DNA from: Lates calcarifer
Lineage: Eukaryota > Chordata > Actinopteri > Centropomidae
Length of the DNA: 64,000 nt
Assembly: GCF_001640805.2 (NCBI RefSeq)
Contig: NW_026115922.1
Span: 124,001-188,000 of the forward strand
Reading direction: 5' to 3'
Shown: positions 11,204-23,739 of the stretch, one piece after another
Position numbering within the stretch: position 1 is the stretch's first letter
Layout of the letters: each line of letters opens with the position of its first letter
Notes under the pieces: model-generated
The model's database searches: none
Told to the model about the DNA's origin: nothing
What the model saw: the letters and a program-made list of their open reading frames with translations, nothing else
Position numbers and translations under genes: made by a program

Positions 11204-13743
11204 CTATTTAAATAGTTTCCCAACAAAACCCAATACTCTACTGAAGAAACCTGGACTCTGCTTTTCAGCTTTCTCTCTTGCTTTTCTTTGAATCTTTTCC
11301 TCCAACTCTTTTTTCTGTTCTCTCAGATCTCTTTCGAACTGCACCTTCAAACATTCCATCATCTTCCTTTGTCTATCTTCTGCTTTTCTCTCTGCTTCTT
11401 TACGTTCCATTTCCCACTTGGCTTTCTCCAACTCCATCTCTCTCATCCTCTCTTTTCTATCCATCTCCCTCCTCTCCTCCTCCATCCTAGCTTTCTGCCT
11501 TTCCATTCCCAGCCTCTCCATTGCACAGTTGTCTCTCTCTTTAAACCACATCAACATATTCTGCATTTGCAGTCTGCATTGCTCCTCTCCCTCCCTCACC
11601 ATCACTTGCATGTTATACTTCTCTCTTTCCTTTGCAACCTCCATCTCCACCCTCTCTGCAATCCACCTCTCCCCATCCCTTTTCAACTCATTCAACATTA
11701 CATTCATTTCCAGTTTTTCCTTCTTTCTCTCCTTTCTCTCTTCCTCTCTTTCAGCCTGGAGTTGTGCAGTAAAAATCTTCATCTTTTCTTTTAATTCAGC
11801 TCGTAGTTTCTTCTCCAGTTCTTCTTTCTCTCTGCATATTTCCTCCTCTTTCTCTTTCAGGATTTCTTGTTGTCTTTCCTGAAGTATCTTTTCTGCCTCT
11901 TGGAACATCTCATTGGTGTAGTGGCTTCCTCCATTCTTCTGGACGATATCTCTGATCTTCTGAAGCAGCTCAGTGACCTGACGACGATCCTCCAGCGTAT
12001 TATTGAAGACGTGGTACTGACCGTTACATCTGTCTACAAGTTCCTGAAGGTCTGGGCTGCGATTTATGAACTTCTCAATGGTAGTGTTATGAAGAAGGTC
12101 TCCATGAGTGAAGAGGACCATGCTGTATCTGTCTGCAGCCTCACCAAATATTTCTTGAATCTTCTGCACTGTCTGCTTTTCTTCTTCTGTGAATCTACCC
12201 AGTCTGATGACGATCAGGAAGACGTGGGGTCCAGGAGAAGAATAAGCGATGCACTGGCTTATGTGTCTCTTTGTTGTGTCTTCATCACATTTAGTGTCAA
12301 ACAGACCTGGGGTGTCAACAACAACAACCTTTTGTTTGTTCACTGTAGCTCTGCCCTTTGAACACTCCTCAGTCAAAGATGTAGGAGAACACTCTGATTC
12401 AAAGCACTGACGTCCAAGAATGACGTTTCCTGTGGCGCTTTTCCCACTTCCTGTCTTCCCCACCATCACAATCATCAGCTCTTCATCAGATCGTTTATTA
12501 GTTTCTGTTTGGAGAAATGAAAAATATTAAAAAGGAATTTACCCTCTAAGGTTTTGTACAGTTGGGGACAAATTCAAGGAAAAGAAACCAAAGTGTGTTT
12601 GCAATGTATTGTTCCACCACGAGCCTCTAGAACATCTTCAGTGCTCTTTATCATAAGTTCTTTGAATGTATTGAATTCGACTGGAGGAATGAACAGCATT
12701 CTTCCACTGGACATTCCCTCATTTCTTGTTTTACTGATGGTGGTGGAACACTGTCGAACACATCATTACAAAATCTGACACCTACAATCTCCTTAATGTC
12801 CACCAGAACCCTGTATAGGGCAACTGGAAACCTTCTGAAGGACTCTTACCTCTTAAAGGACCACTAAAACTTCCAAAACTCCTTGAATCTTCTTAAGGAC
12901 TTCTAGAACCTCCTCACTGACCACTACAACCTCTTAAAGGATCTCCGTAACTTAGTAAAGGACCATTAGTACCTTCTTAATGACTTCAGCCTCTTCAATA
13001 ACCATGTGAACCTTCTAAACAAATCTTAGAGCAACCTAATGGACCTCTAGAACCTTTCCATCAACCAATAAAACATCCTAAACAATCCAGAGAACCTCCT
13101 TAATAAACACTAGAATCTCAGCAGAAACCCCTTAAGAAACATCTTTAGATTCTGTAAACAATGTACTAACATGGTGAATGAAATTAGAGTAAAAGCCAGC
13201 ATAAAGTGTTTAACTTGTTACCTGTCTGTGACAGAACATGAAGGTGGAGGAGGGCTCCTGATAATGGACACGGACATTCAACAGGACAAGATCACAGGGG
13301 TGGGAGTGAAAAAATACCCACACATTCTCCAGACAGGGTTAGAATGTGTGGGTATTGACCAGGGCAGGTTAATGTTTAAATCATCTAATGAAATAAATCC
13401 AGTCCAAATGGGGCTTTAGTCTGTTTGTATACAGCCACTACTTCCTCGACCTTAACACTCACTGTTTCACAACTGTTTCCCATAAACACTGTTTGAAAGA
13501 TCAGATGTACTGTTCATAACACACTTCATATTTCATGCAGACCTTTAGACTTGAGTTTGACAAACAAAGTGGATCTAAATCTGGGTGATGCATCACTCGT
13601 AGGGAGCCTAGTCAGTCTACAGTCTGTATGATACTGTAAAAACAGAGTTTTAATACAGAACAGGAATTTAAATAAAGAAGTTGAAACACCACAAAAACAC
13701 AGCAGAGTAAAGTCTTACCACGGTTGAAAAGTCTTCTGGCCAT
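11204..13743 (-). CDS. GIMAP/IAN-family GTPase with long coiled-coil tail (intact, 2 exons)
   Basis: AIG1-type GTPase of the GIMAP/IAN family. I join exon 1 (13,743-13,719, 'MARRLFNR' plus one base, donor GTAAG) to exon 2 (12,504-11,204, acceptor CCAAACAG). The phase fits and gives 441 aa. Seen in the protein: P-loop GKTGSGKS at residues 24-31, DTPGLFD at about 72-78, the family-specific GRFTEEEK box at about 111-118, THGD in the G4 position at about 141-144, and 'NGQYHVFNN' at about 169-177. From about residue 205 a Glu/Lys/Arg-rich coiled coil runs to the end, closing with the amphipathic 'FFSRVLGFVGKLFK', which could touch membranes. Known GIMAPs are GTP-dependent membrane-scaffold proteins best studied in lymphocytes, and fish carry many copies. 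The exact orthologue is unclear. The central 370 bp is almost identical to the 15-18 kb paralogue. Confidence 0.88.
12504..12560 (-). repeat. End of the intron-side homology between GIMAP paralogues
   Basis: Intron sequence just upstream of exon 2 matches 16,450-16,508 almost base for base through 'TTTTGTACAGTT', then similarity stops abruptly at about 12,560 and 16,510. The sharp edge marks a duplication or conversion boundary. Confidence 0.6.
12800..13140. repeat. Degenerate minisatellite, about 21-bp unit
   Basis: Successive phrases of the type 'AAGGACCACTAGAACCTCCTT' recur with substitutions and small length changes (for example 'AAAGGACCACTAAAACTT', 'AAGGACTTCTAGAACCTCCT', 'GACCACTACAACCTCTT'). 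It lies inside the GIMAP intron. No coding frame runs through it. Confidence 0.7.
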
Positions 13744-13779
13744 GTTACAGCTTTAGAGCTCAGGGTTGATTCTGCAGCT

Positions 13780-13790
13780 AAAGTGAAACT
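13780..13790 (+). promoter_or_regulatory. ISRE/IRF-like motif upstream of the intact GIMAP gene
   Basis: 'AAAGTGAAACT' lies about 40 bp upstream of the minus-strand start codon at 13,743, followed by 'GTTTC'. It fits an IRF-element core (AANNGAAA) and resembles interferon-stimulated response elements. The corresponding position of the paralogue at 18.0 kb reads 'GAAGTGAGACT', a weaker match. Function is inferred from motif and position only. Confidence 0.4.
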
Positions 13791-14408
13791 GTTTCTCATG
13801 TGGAGAAGCCCCACCTATGGGAAGGAGGATTACGTCACTTGTTTTTGTTATTCAGGAAAGTTGGTAAGGAGGCAATTAGTGTATAACTCCAATCAGAAAG
13901 ATCCTTATAAGGCAGGAAACGTGTTCTAATGTCACACATCAGTAAATTTATGGAACTATGGTTAATGAAAGGTTTATTCACTTAAAGGAAAAGAAGGGCT
14001 TGGTAGCTCTATACCAAAGTGGATTTAGTAGAGTCAGGAGCACAACTGACCCGTTTCTGTGTTGAGTCCTGATGCTTCTGTTCAGTCTCGTCAGGGGACA
14101 GGATGTAGGTCGGCATGTACAGGAAGTGCAGAGTCAGAGTTATCTGTAATCATCTCAGTCCCTAAGAAACCGTCTATCACAGGACTCCATGAGCAAAGGC
14201 TGCTCGTCCTGACGTCTGTACAGAACAAATATATTCTGTACACAGTCCACCTACTGTTAAAGCTCTTTGTTCTGTTTGTGCTCTTATTTACAGGTGTTTA
14301 ACAGTTATTTACTGTCACCTACTTTTAAATTATTCTCATACACAAAGAACAATTCATATCATCATAGGTGAGGATTAAAACATTCGTCACATTATAATAT
14401 TTAAAAGT

Positions 14409-14583
14409 GAATATTTTTAAAAGTCGGCTGCAATGTTTTATGTCTTGTGATGGAAAAAATGAACGACCAACTTTGGGAATCAAAGATGATTTTACTAGAT
14501 ATTAAAATGTGAACATACATGTCATTGAAATGGCAAAACAGAATGGAAACACATTCACATCATCCATGACCTGAAAATCCAAC
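14409..14583 (-). repeat. Duplicated 3' flank of the GIMAP units, copy 3
   Basis: Near-identical to 8,864-9,044 and related to 10,867-11,040. Here it follows the frameshifted GIMAP-like gene and carries the AATAAA signal just beyond it (14,596-14,601, minus strand). Confidence 0.75.
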
Positions 14584-15007
14584 TGAGGAAGCCAATTTAT
14601 TGCTGAGGACTTGTCAATCAATCATCAATCAATAATCAGCAGGCTAAATATGTCAAAGCACACGCAGGGTAAAATACAAAAGTAATCAGGCATAAACAGA
14701 TAAGAAAGTCAAAACCACAGTCAACAACCAAATAATTAAAATGAAAAATCTAAAAATAGTAAAATGCTTTAATGTCATAAAAGGATCAATTCTTTATAAT
14801 AATAATGAAAAATGACAGTCGGTGTTTTGTGTCAACTTGGAATCTCAAATAAACCAGGAAGTAATGAGAAAGAATCATCTAACAAACAAATAAAGTACAG
14901 ACAGATTACAAACATTTATCTGATAGGAATGTTGATAAAGTAGAAATCTATGATTCCTCAAACAATCATAGAGAAAACCCCCAACTATCAAACTTTTTTC
15001 AGATCTT

Positions 15008-17994
15008 TTAAATTACATGTATCTCCCTATTTAGGACATTTTTAACTTTTCTGAAAATACGACGAACTGGATTTTCATTTTCAGCGATCTCTCTGGCCTT
15101 TCTCTTATACTTATCCTCCAACTCTTTAGTGTAGTTTTCCACTTTTCTTTCATACTCTGCCTGTATCTGCTCCAGCTCCTTCCTTTTCTTCTCCTCTCTT
15201 TTTCTCTCCAGCTCATCTACATACCTGAACATCTCCTTCTCCCTCATCCTCTCCATCTCTCTCCATCTCCCTCATCCTCTCTTCTCTCTCCATCTCCCTC
15301 ATCCAGTCTTTAGTTTCCATCTCCTTCCTCATCCTCTCTTTTCTCACTCTCTCTTTTCTCATCCTCTCTTTTCTTTCCATCTCCTTCATCTCCTCCTCTT
15401 TTCTCCTCACTCCCACCTCCTCCAGCTTCATTCTCTGCCTTTCTATCGCCATGCTTTGCCTTTGATTCTGTATTCCCAGCCTCTCCACTGCACAGTTGTC
15501 TGTCTCCTCTGTAAACCAGATCATCATATTCTGCATTTGAACTCTGCATTGTTCTTCTCTGTTCTGCTTCTCTCTTTCCTTTGCAATTTCCATCTCCACC
15601 CTCTCTGCAATCCACCTCTCCCCATCCTTTTTCAGCTCATTCAACATTACATTCATTTCCTGTTTTTCCTGTTCTCTCTCCTTCATCTCTTCCTCTCTTT
15701 CAGCCTGGAGTTGTGTAGTAAAATTCACCTTTTCTTTTAATTCAGCTCGTAGTCTCTTCTTCAGTTCCTCAATCTCTCTGCGTATTTCCTCCTCTTTCTC
15801 TTTCAGGATTTCTTGTTGTCTTTCCTGAAGTATCTTTTCTGCCTCTTGGAACATCTCATTGGTGTAGTGGCTTCCTCCGTTCTTCTGGACGATATCTCTG
15901 ATCTTCTGAAGCAGCTCAGTGACCTGACGACGATCCTCCAGCGTATTATTGAAGACGTGGTACTGACCGTTACATCTGTCTACAAGTTCCTGAAGGTCTG
16001 GGCTGCGATTTATGAACTTCTCAATGGTAGTGTTATGAAGAAGGTCTCCATGAGTGAAGAGGACCATGCTGTATCTGTCTGCAGCCTCACCAAATATTTC
16101 TTGAATCTTCTGCACTGCCTGCTTTTCTTCTTCTGTGAATCTACCCAGTCTGATGACGATCAGGAAGACGTGGGGTCCAGGAGAAGAATAAGCGATGCAC
16201 TGGCTTATGTCTCTCTTTGTTGTCTCTTCATCAAATTTAGTGTCAAACAGGCCTGGGGTGTCAACAACAACAACCTTTTGTTCATCCACTGAAGATCTGC
16301 CTTTTGCACACTTTTCAGTCAAAGATGTAGGAGAGAACTCTGACCTAAAGCGCTGACGTCCAAGAATGACGTTTCCTGTGGCGCTTTTCCCACTTCCTGT
16401 CTTCCCCACCATCACAATCCTCAGCTCTTCATCAGATCGTTTATTAGTTTCTGTTTGGAGAAATTGAAAAATATTAAAAAGGAATTTACCCTCTAAGATT
16501 TTGTACAGTTCATTTACATAAATAATTTAAATATTATCCATCTATTTTCCGTTATTTGGCAACAGGCTAAGCAGGGTATTCCAGACAGTGCCTCTGCACT
16601 ACAATAGTTCAGTACAACATCCATATTACTGCTGATGCTGCACTAATACACCTGTCACATACATACACCCTCACTCGTGAACAAGACCCTAAGATATTTA
16701 AACTCCTCCACTTGGGGCAGCGACTCACCCTCAACCCAGAGGGAACAATCCACCATTTCTCCCCTGAAAACTGTGGAGTTGGAGGTGTTGGCCACCATCC
16801 CAACTTCTTCACACTGGGCTACAAACCACCCCAGTGTGTGGTGAAGGTCTTGGTCTGATGAAGCCAATAGAACCACATCATCTGCAAAGAGCAGAGGTGC
16901 AATTCTAAGGTCCCCAAACCAGACACTCCCCTGAGATCCTGTCCATGAATATCACAGGATCAGAGTCAGAGGAAATCCTGGAGGAGTCCAACACCCTCTT
17001 AAAATGTATTTAACTTTGTGCTGAGAAGGCAAACACAGCTCCCACTTTGGTTGTACAAAGGCCAGATTGGTACCTCATGGTACCCCGGTACCCCGTACTC
17101 CCAGAGTCCCCCAGGGGGACACAGTCATAAGCCTTTCCAGGACACCACCCAGACTGAACTGCTGTTTGGTGTGTAACCACACACATAGTCAGAGCCTTCC
17201 TCTCTGGAACTCATAGTAACATAGAGGTAATCCTCTTGTTCCCCAGGGAAAACCAACATAATGACCAGATCCAGAGCAGGAGCATCCCCCTCTGAAGACT
17301 CCTCTGAGAGCTCCTCCTCTCCTCAAGCCTCTAACACCCTGACATGACCAACAACACTGACACTGTCAGCTTCTGCACTTTAGCTCCTGCTCTTTGTCTC
17401 ATTCAACACATTCAGGTCTTAGCTCTTACTTCAAGGTCTGCAGCTGCAGTGTCGTCTGCACTCGTGAGCTGCTTTGGATAAAAGTGACACATGAAGAAAT
17501 GTCAGAGTAAATTACAGATGGAAGTGGCAGCTGAAATTATCCCTGTGGTCCCTGATAACTTCACTCATCAATCCAAATTAATTTTATATGGTTCTGTTTT
17601 TGATTTTATAAGGTGTATCATAAACACGAACATTGAACAGGACAACAACCAAATGAGGAAGCAAATAAAAACAAATTCACCTCCAGAAATCAGCTCGTAA
17701 AGATAAGAAACTTTCTGTTTTGAAGTTCTCATGTTTCCTATGTCAGATCAGCAGAAACATTTTTGATTTCTTCTGTTTCCACATAAAAGAAAGAGAAGAC
17801 AGAGAGAAACAGAAGACGCTGCCCACAGGTGTAATGGTATTATCAATAATAACAGCAGCAATGGCAGAAGTACTATTTAATTTTGTTTGTTTGTTGGTCA
17901 CAAATATAAATCAAAAACCTGCTGAATATAAATTAAAGTCAGATCAGAAACATGAACACAGTAAAGACTCACCACGTTTAAAAAATCTGGCCAT
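15008..17994 (-). CDS. GIMAP/IAN-family GTPase, second copy, frameshifted near the C-terminus
   Basis: Second AIG1-type GTPase, two exons: exon 1 at 17,994-17,973 ('MARFFKR' plus one base, donor GTGAG) and exon 2 from 16,450. The N-terminal half is intact: GKTGSGKS, DTPGLFD, GRFTEEEKQ, THGD and NGQYHVFNN are all present. A coiled coil with many 'MREMER'-like repeats follows. In this (GA)-rich repeat, between about 15,245 and 15,270, the frame slips. The GTPase frame then reads a short abnormal tail to a stop at 15,213, while the family-like C-terminus ('KAREIAENENPVRRIF') continues in another frame to 15,008. Without correction the product is 419 aa. The slip could be a real indel, a polymorphic repeat or an assembly error. 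The single intron (about 1.5 kb) contains a LINE fragment. Confidence 0.8.
16550..17180 (-). mobile_element. LINE reverse-transcriptase fragment
   Basis: Read on the minus strand, frames interrupted by stops and frameshifts encode pieces of a non-LTR reverse transcriptase. These include the catalytic FADD box followed by 'VVLLASSDQDL' (plus-strand bases about 16,858-16,888), then 'FVAQCEEVGM' and 'LPQVEEFKYLRVLFTSEG'. This is the palm and thumb region of a LINE family common in fish (Rex/RTE-like; exact clade not determined). It is a dead, 5'- and 3'-truncated copy inside the intron of the second GIMAP-like gene. Confidence 0.75.
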
Positions 17995-19583
17995 GTTTCA
18001 GTTTTAGGTGCAGGGTCGATGCTGCAGCTGAAGTGAGACTCGTTCACCTGTGGAGAAGCTCCACCTGAGTGACGGAGGATTCAATGAGCTGCTGTTGTTA
18101 TTCAGTAAAGTTTGGAAGGAGGAGCGAGTCCCTCTGAGCTGGAAGGAAGTGGCTTCATGTAGAATTCTGGTCAGAAAGATCCTAAGAAAACAATAAACCA
18201 CTTTAACTGTCCACTGCTGTCTTATCTTTAATTCGCAGCAACTGCTTTAAAATCCTGCTCTTGACCGACATGTTTCAGCCGAATATAGACCTTTATACAG
18301 ACTGTTGACAGGGATTACTTTATATCTGTAACAGTGAGAATATGATAAGGAAAAGTTACTCTGTTAAAATAAAGACGGCTTCTGTTTCTTATAGCAGCTG
18401 CTGGTTTGTTGTAGAACATGGGAAGTTTTTTGTGATGGAACTTCAGCTCTTTCAGCTCTATGATTTTATTGGCGGCTGTAGAAAGGTGAGATCCTCGGTC
18501 CAATAACACGAGTCATGAATGCTCATGATTGAAGGAGCTAATTCAGACTGGGTGAGACGATGTAAATCAGATGGTTTCAGTCTGTGAGAACAGAGAGATC
18601 CTCGTCATGTTCTGACCCTGAACACACACTGGATAAATGAGTGTGTCATATTCCTGCAGAGTCCTGGTGGAGTGTGTGTTTGAATGTGTGTCTTTCTGCC
18701 TCTCTGAGCTCGTCCCACACAAACATTAACATGCTGACTAAACCCTGCAGAAACCTGAGCTGTTAAGTGCTGATTCTCAATCAAACAAACAGCCGTGTCC
18801 ATCAGCAGCATCACAACGGTTCAGCAGATACTGACAGGAAGCTTCCAGAAGAACAGATTGATGTTTGAACCACAGACAGCTGGAAGTCAAACACACAGGA
18901 ACATTTCAGTTTCCTCTGATCATCTGCTCGGTGCAGATGTTTGTGCTAAATTCATCGACTCTCTTTGTTGGTGACAAGTGAAACAAATCTGAGGTTAAAA
19001 TGACGAACTGAAGGAGTCAGTGAAACGTCTGCACAAAGGGAGTCAAAGGAGCAACAGTGGTTTATGTTTCAGAGTAAAATGTGCAGATATTAAGGACGTG
19101 AGGAGCTGCAGCTCGAGCATCTTCTTGTTTTGACTCAGTGTGTGCAGGTATCAGGAGTGACAGCTCCATCACATGATGAGGCCTTAAACACAGAGTGTGT
19201 TGTGTGTTTGTGGAGGGCAGCCCTGGGTGCAGACGGACTGTGAGCAGCTTTTCATTCGTGCTGCGTGTTCTTGATATGATCAGCTGTGTTGGTTAGATTC
19301 TGCAGGGCTGATGTTCGAGCTGCTCGTTGCTGTGTAACAGTGGATGTGGTTGTTGTTGGTGTTTCTTCTTCCTGTCGCTCTGATCTGGGCTCAGTTTATT
19401 GTCTTAGATATTTTTCTGTTGCTGCAGACTTAGATAAATAAATAAATCTAAGATGTTCCTAATGAAAATAAAAAGATCAGCCAAATAAATTCAGCTCTGT
19501 TCAATCCAGGTTTTTCTTTTTTCCTGCGACGATGTGAAAACAAAACTTAAAGAGAACAAAGGCTGATATTATCCCATCATGCA

Positions 19584-19670
19584 ACACCACCACCACCATC
19601 ATTATCATCATCATCATCATCATTATCATCATCATCATCATCATGCATCATCATCATCATCATCATCATG
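19584..19670. repeat. ATC/CAC trinucleotide repeat
   Basis: Tandem CAC and ATC triplets. One frame gives a poly-histidine and poly-serine stretch that I regard as an artefact because there is no adjoining coding sequence. Confidence 0.9.
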
Positions 19671-19744
19671 GTCATGTTGCCCCCCCCTCCAGGCTGCTCT
19701 GTTATCTAATGCTGATGACTCAGTGCTGCAAAGGTCACAGTCAC

Positions 19745-19783
<39 letters not shown>

Positions 19784-21869
19784 TATAGGTTTCATGCTGT
19801 ATGATGTTACTCACACACACACTCTGCAGCTGAATTCACACACTCAGAGAGGAGGAGTGTGTGGGAGTCACATCAGCACAGCAGAGAGGAGGAGGAGGAG
19901 GAGGAGGAGGAGGAGGATCAGAGCACGACCGACACACGGTGGTGAGAAACATTAACCGACCTGCTCACAGCTTTAATGTCTGATTCTTTCAGAGCTGCTT
20001 CACCTCCTGCTGCAGGTTTCTGACTCCGTCTCATCAGGTTTCAAAAGTCAAACCTCTGATCTGACTCATGTTTTATCTGAGGTTTAAAGTTCTGACTCAG
20101 TGAGATACAAGTGTAGATTCATTCACACACACACACACACACACACACAGAAAATACAAAAGATCAGATAGAAATCTGAATAAAATCAACCAATGAAACA
20201 TTTTAACCTCTGGCATCATTGTGAAGTTTCTCCTGTTGTTTTCTGTTGTTCTGCATCTGTCAGTTTTAGATACGAAGCTCTCACTGAACTGTGCAATCAT
20301 TTTTATTTTTAATGTGCAGCGATGTGTGTGTGTGTGTGTGTGTGAAGTCGTGTGTGTTTTAATCTCATTGTGTTTTGACACAATAAAGACCATCCATCTC
20401 TCTGTCCTGTGTTTGTTCCCGCCCCTCAGCGTCACCTGGCCACACCCACCTGCACACCTGTTCCCAATCCCTTCATCAGCTCAGCAGCTTCTTCAGCTTC
20501 TCCTCAGACTCTGAGCTCCGACGTCAGAAGGTTTTCTCTCTTTGTTAACCTGGTTCTAGTTTCCTGTTCTTATTGTTCGTCCTTCTGTTCACTGACCCAC
20601 TTTGTTTTTAACCCTGTTCAGTCCACATCTCTGCTCAGATCAGCTCTTCACCATCTGCAGCTGTTTCCATCAAATTATTAACAAATTCAAAGCAAACTTT
20701 TGAAATTTCACAGAAAAGAAAATGTGAATCAGACGTGTTTTTATATAGGTGGTGTTGTATAGGTGGTGTTAGGCCTCGTTACACATTCTCCCTTTCCCTC
20801 GTCTGGAAACAGCTGATCAGTCATGTCTGTTAAATTTATTCTCAAAAGGTTTTTCCATCTGTTATTAATCAAATTAACTCTTTTTCTAAAGAAGCAGAAA
20901 CCACCTGAAGCAAGCGTAAAAAGATTTTTACACAATTCAACAACAAGTTATTTTTCCATCAAGATTTTCTTAGAATGTGATTCTTCGAAATGAGAATAAA
21001 AACATGTCGATGGAAACAGGGCGAGTGGAGAGTGAGAGTGAGAGTCTGTGGGTGAACGAGAGGAAAGATGTAAAACATCAGCCGAGCGAACGAGTGAGGT
21101 CACTGCAACAACCAGGCTTTAATCGAAGAGGTCTGTGCACATTTTGATATTTGAGAAAATAAAAAGTAGAACTGGAAGCAAACGAGGCCTCGACCACAGC
21201 AGGAGCAAAGTGTGTTACTCTAAAAACCTGACGCTGGTTTAACCGTTAAAACGCTGCGTCAGCACACATCACCTCCATCATGGCGGGACGTCACGGAGTC
21301 ACAGTGATGAAGCAGAAAGTTTCTCAGCTGGAATCACATGACTTTTATTTTCCCACAGAGTCAGAAACACCCGGCGGGCGGGCGGGGCTTCCCCTCCAGA
21401 GTTTCTGTCCTCGCTGATGGCGAGGATGAAGGCGGTGTGAGATCCTGCTGCTGCTGAGGCTTTCTGGTTTTCTGGTTTTAACCGCAGCTCAGACTGAGCA
21501 GAGGAAAAGTCTGGAGTCTGTAGTTTTCACTTCACACAGAAACTCTCAGCCCTTCATCGCATTCTGTCTCATTCTGCCGTCTGCATGAGAAACCTGACTT
21601 TCCCAGGGTCAGTGGATATTTCTGACTCTGGAGCCTATTTTTGGTGCAGGAGAAAGTGCAGAGTCAGCAGCTTGTTGAGGTGATATTTCATTTCCTGTCT
21701 GGTCAAACCTCAGGTTCGGAGATAAAGCAGCAGACGATGCAGGCTGCTCGTTTCATCCTCAGAGAGAGTGTGAGGTGAAGTTCATGAGAAACGCTCTGCA
21801 AAGCTCCTGCAGGACTCTGAGCGTCAGACTGACCTCAGATCAGATCAGTGTGAGAACGAGAAGCAGGGT

Positions 21870-22105
21870 GGAGCTCGTTCACTGGAAATGAAGAGAGCTG
21901 CTGCTGCAGGGAAATCAGCCGTCTCCTCTCTCTGTGACTCCCCTGAGCTTCACTTTCTAATTCTCGTCCGGCCTCACCCCTCCTCACCCTCCTCCCTCCT
22001 CCCTCCCTCAGGAATAGTGTGGAGGTTTTACCAGGTAACACTGAGGAGGAACAGGAACAACAACACGACCTCATTCGGTCCCTCAGCTGCAGCAAACAGG
22101 AGCTG
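21870..22105. repeat. Duplicated 230-bp segment, copy A
   Basis: Shares an ordered series of blocks with 25,595-25,825: 'GAGAGCTGCTGCTGCAGGGA', 'GACTCCCCTGAGCTTCACTT', 'CCTCACCCCTCCTCACC', 'CCCTCAGGAAT', 'GGTTTTACCAGGTAACACT' and 'GACCTCATTC'. In both copies an AG acceptor-like and a GT donor-like site flank a 22-23 nt stretch. It could be a local duplication or two copies of a dispersed element. Confidence 0.65.
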
Positions 22106-23739
22106 CTGCTGAAGATGAAGATGAGGATGAGATGATGAAGATGATGATGAGGATGAAGATGATTGCACACACAGATCCTGCTGTGATCTCCTCTGTACTG
22201 AGGCAGCAGCAGTGTTTACCTGTGACTGAAACCTGGACTCTGATCAGATCAGATGAGATCAGAGTCTAATGATCTCTGACGGGAAACTGGAGCTGAGCAA
22301 CAACAACACGAGGGAGGGAGGGAGAGAGAGAGAGAGAGGAGAGAGAGAGAGGAGAGAGAGAGGGAGGAGATGATGCAACAATAAAAGCAGAGTATAACAG
22401 GTCACATTAACATTAAAGTGTCACGTTGTTTGTTCAGCTTATTACATTATTCACAGATTCTTTCGTTCACATGCGTTTGCATTAGTTCTGTTGTTTGCAG
22501 GAATTATTATCTCAGTATCATTTACATGACTTCTGATGCTCATGCACTTTGTTTTGTTTGCAATAATGACATGTGTTTTGCAGAGGTTGTGATGAGAACA
22601 TTTCTCTGTGATCCACCCTGTGGATTTGCACACTTCTTGTGTTTGACTGTGAATATTTTCCTGATGTTTGAGGAGGTCACCAGGATTATTAGGAAACCAT
22701 GAAACCAGCACATTCCCTGTAAATCAGAGCAGCAGCTACAGAAACGTGTGCTGTGACACAGAGAGCAGACTGACATCATCCTCATCCTCATCATCCTCTG
22801 TGCTGCTAACTGGGCAGAAAACACAGATGGTGAAATAATGATGGTCTGAAGTGCAGATTAAATGCAGAATGTGCAGCAGAACGTGCTGAGACGAAGAAAC
22901 GAGGGAAAAACAGAAGAGACGACAAAACGTAAAAACAGTGTGTGAAAGCAGAAAGTGTGATAAAGACTTCATCATAACAGACTGATTCCAGTAAGAAAGA
23001 AAGAGGAGAGTAGGTCAACAACATGAGTCAGCAAACACACTAACACACACTGCTGGCCGGCTGCCAGTCAGATACACACAGATAAAGTGACTGCGAGGTC
23101 AGAGATTCTCACTGTGAAGAACAAATCAAACATTAATATTCAGGCTCATGTGAATCCAAAGATAGAAAAACACAAACAGATGAAAACAGACAAACAAAAG
23201 CAACACGCTTCAGACAGAACCTCACACTTCTATATTTCAGTGTTTTTTAGACTCCAGATTAAACCTGAAAAATGCCAAAAACCGATGAAAATGTGAATCT
23301 GGACTGAATCTGATGAGTCATGTTAAAGTGGAGGAAGTGAGGCAGAGCTCTGTTTGGAGTTTTTCTGGGAGAAGATGTTTCATGCTGAGCTGAAAGAGGT
23401 GAACGTGAAGTCAGCAGAAAAACTGACAGAGTCTGAGATTTACAGACAGTGAGGTGGTCAGTGAAGCAGACGGGTGAGTCAGGACGGACTGGACTGTCTG
23501 TTCCTGTCTGTTTCTGTCCCTCTGTCTGACTCATGTTCATGTCTGGTTTTCTTCATAACAAACTGCAGCTGATCTGTGGTGTCACAGCTCCCCCTGGTGG
23601 TCAGCAGAGTCTCTACCAACATCGGCCTGGAGTCCGTCTCTGGTTCAACGAGACATCTGGTCTTTTTCTTTTGGTTTAAAGTCAGAGACAGATACAGTGT
23701 TTCCCCAATAACAACTCTGGATCAGTTATTCTCACATCC

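Noticed and set aside
11288..11882. Plus-strand frames of 154-168 aa, Ser/Phe/Leu-rich
   Set aside because: They are the complement of the Glu/Lys/Arg-rich coiled coil of the minus-strand GIMAP gene.
11867..12361. Plus-strand 164-aa frame, repeated at 15,813-16,292
   Set aside because: Antisense shadow of the conserved GIMAP G domain. Its conservation in both copies follows from the duplicated minus-strand exon.
16609..16876. Minus-strand frames of about 70 aa as a host gene
   Set aside because: They contain reverse-transcriptase palm and thumb pieces with frame breaks, so they belong to a dead LINE.
19579..19788. Poly-histidine protein
   Set aside because: Generated by an ATC/CAC triplet repeat with a GT run behind it.
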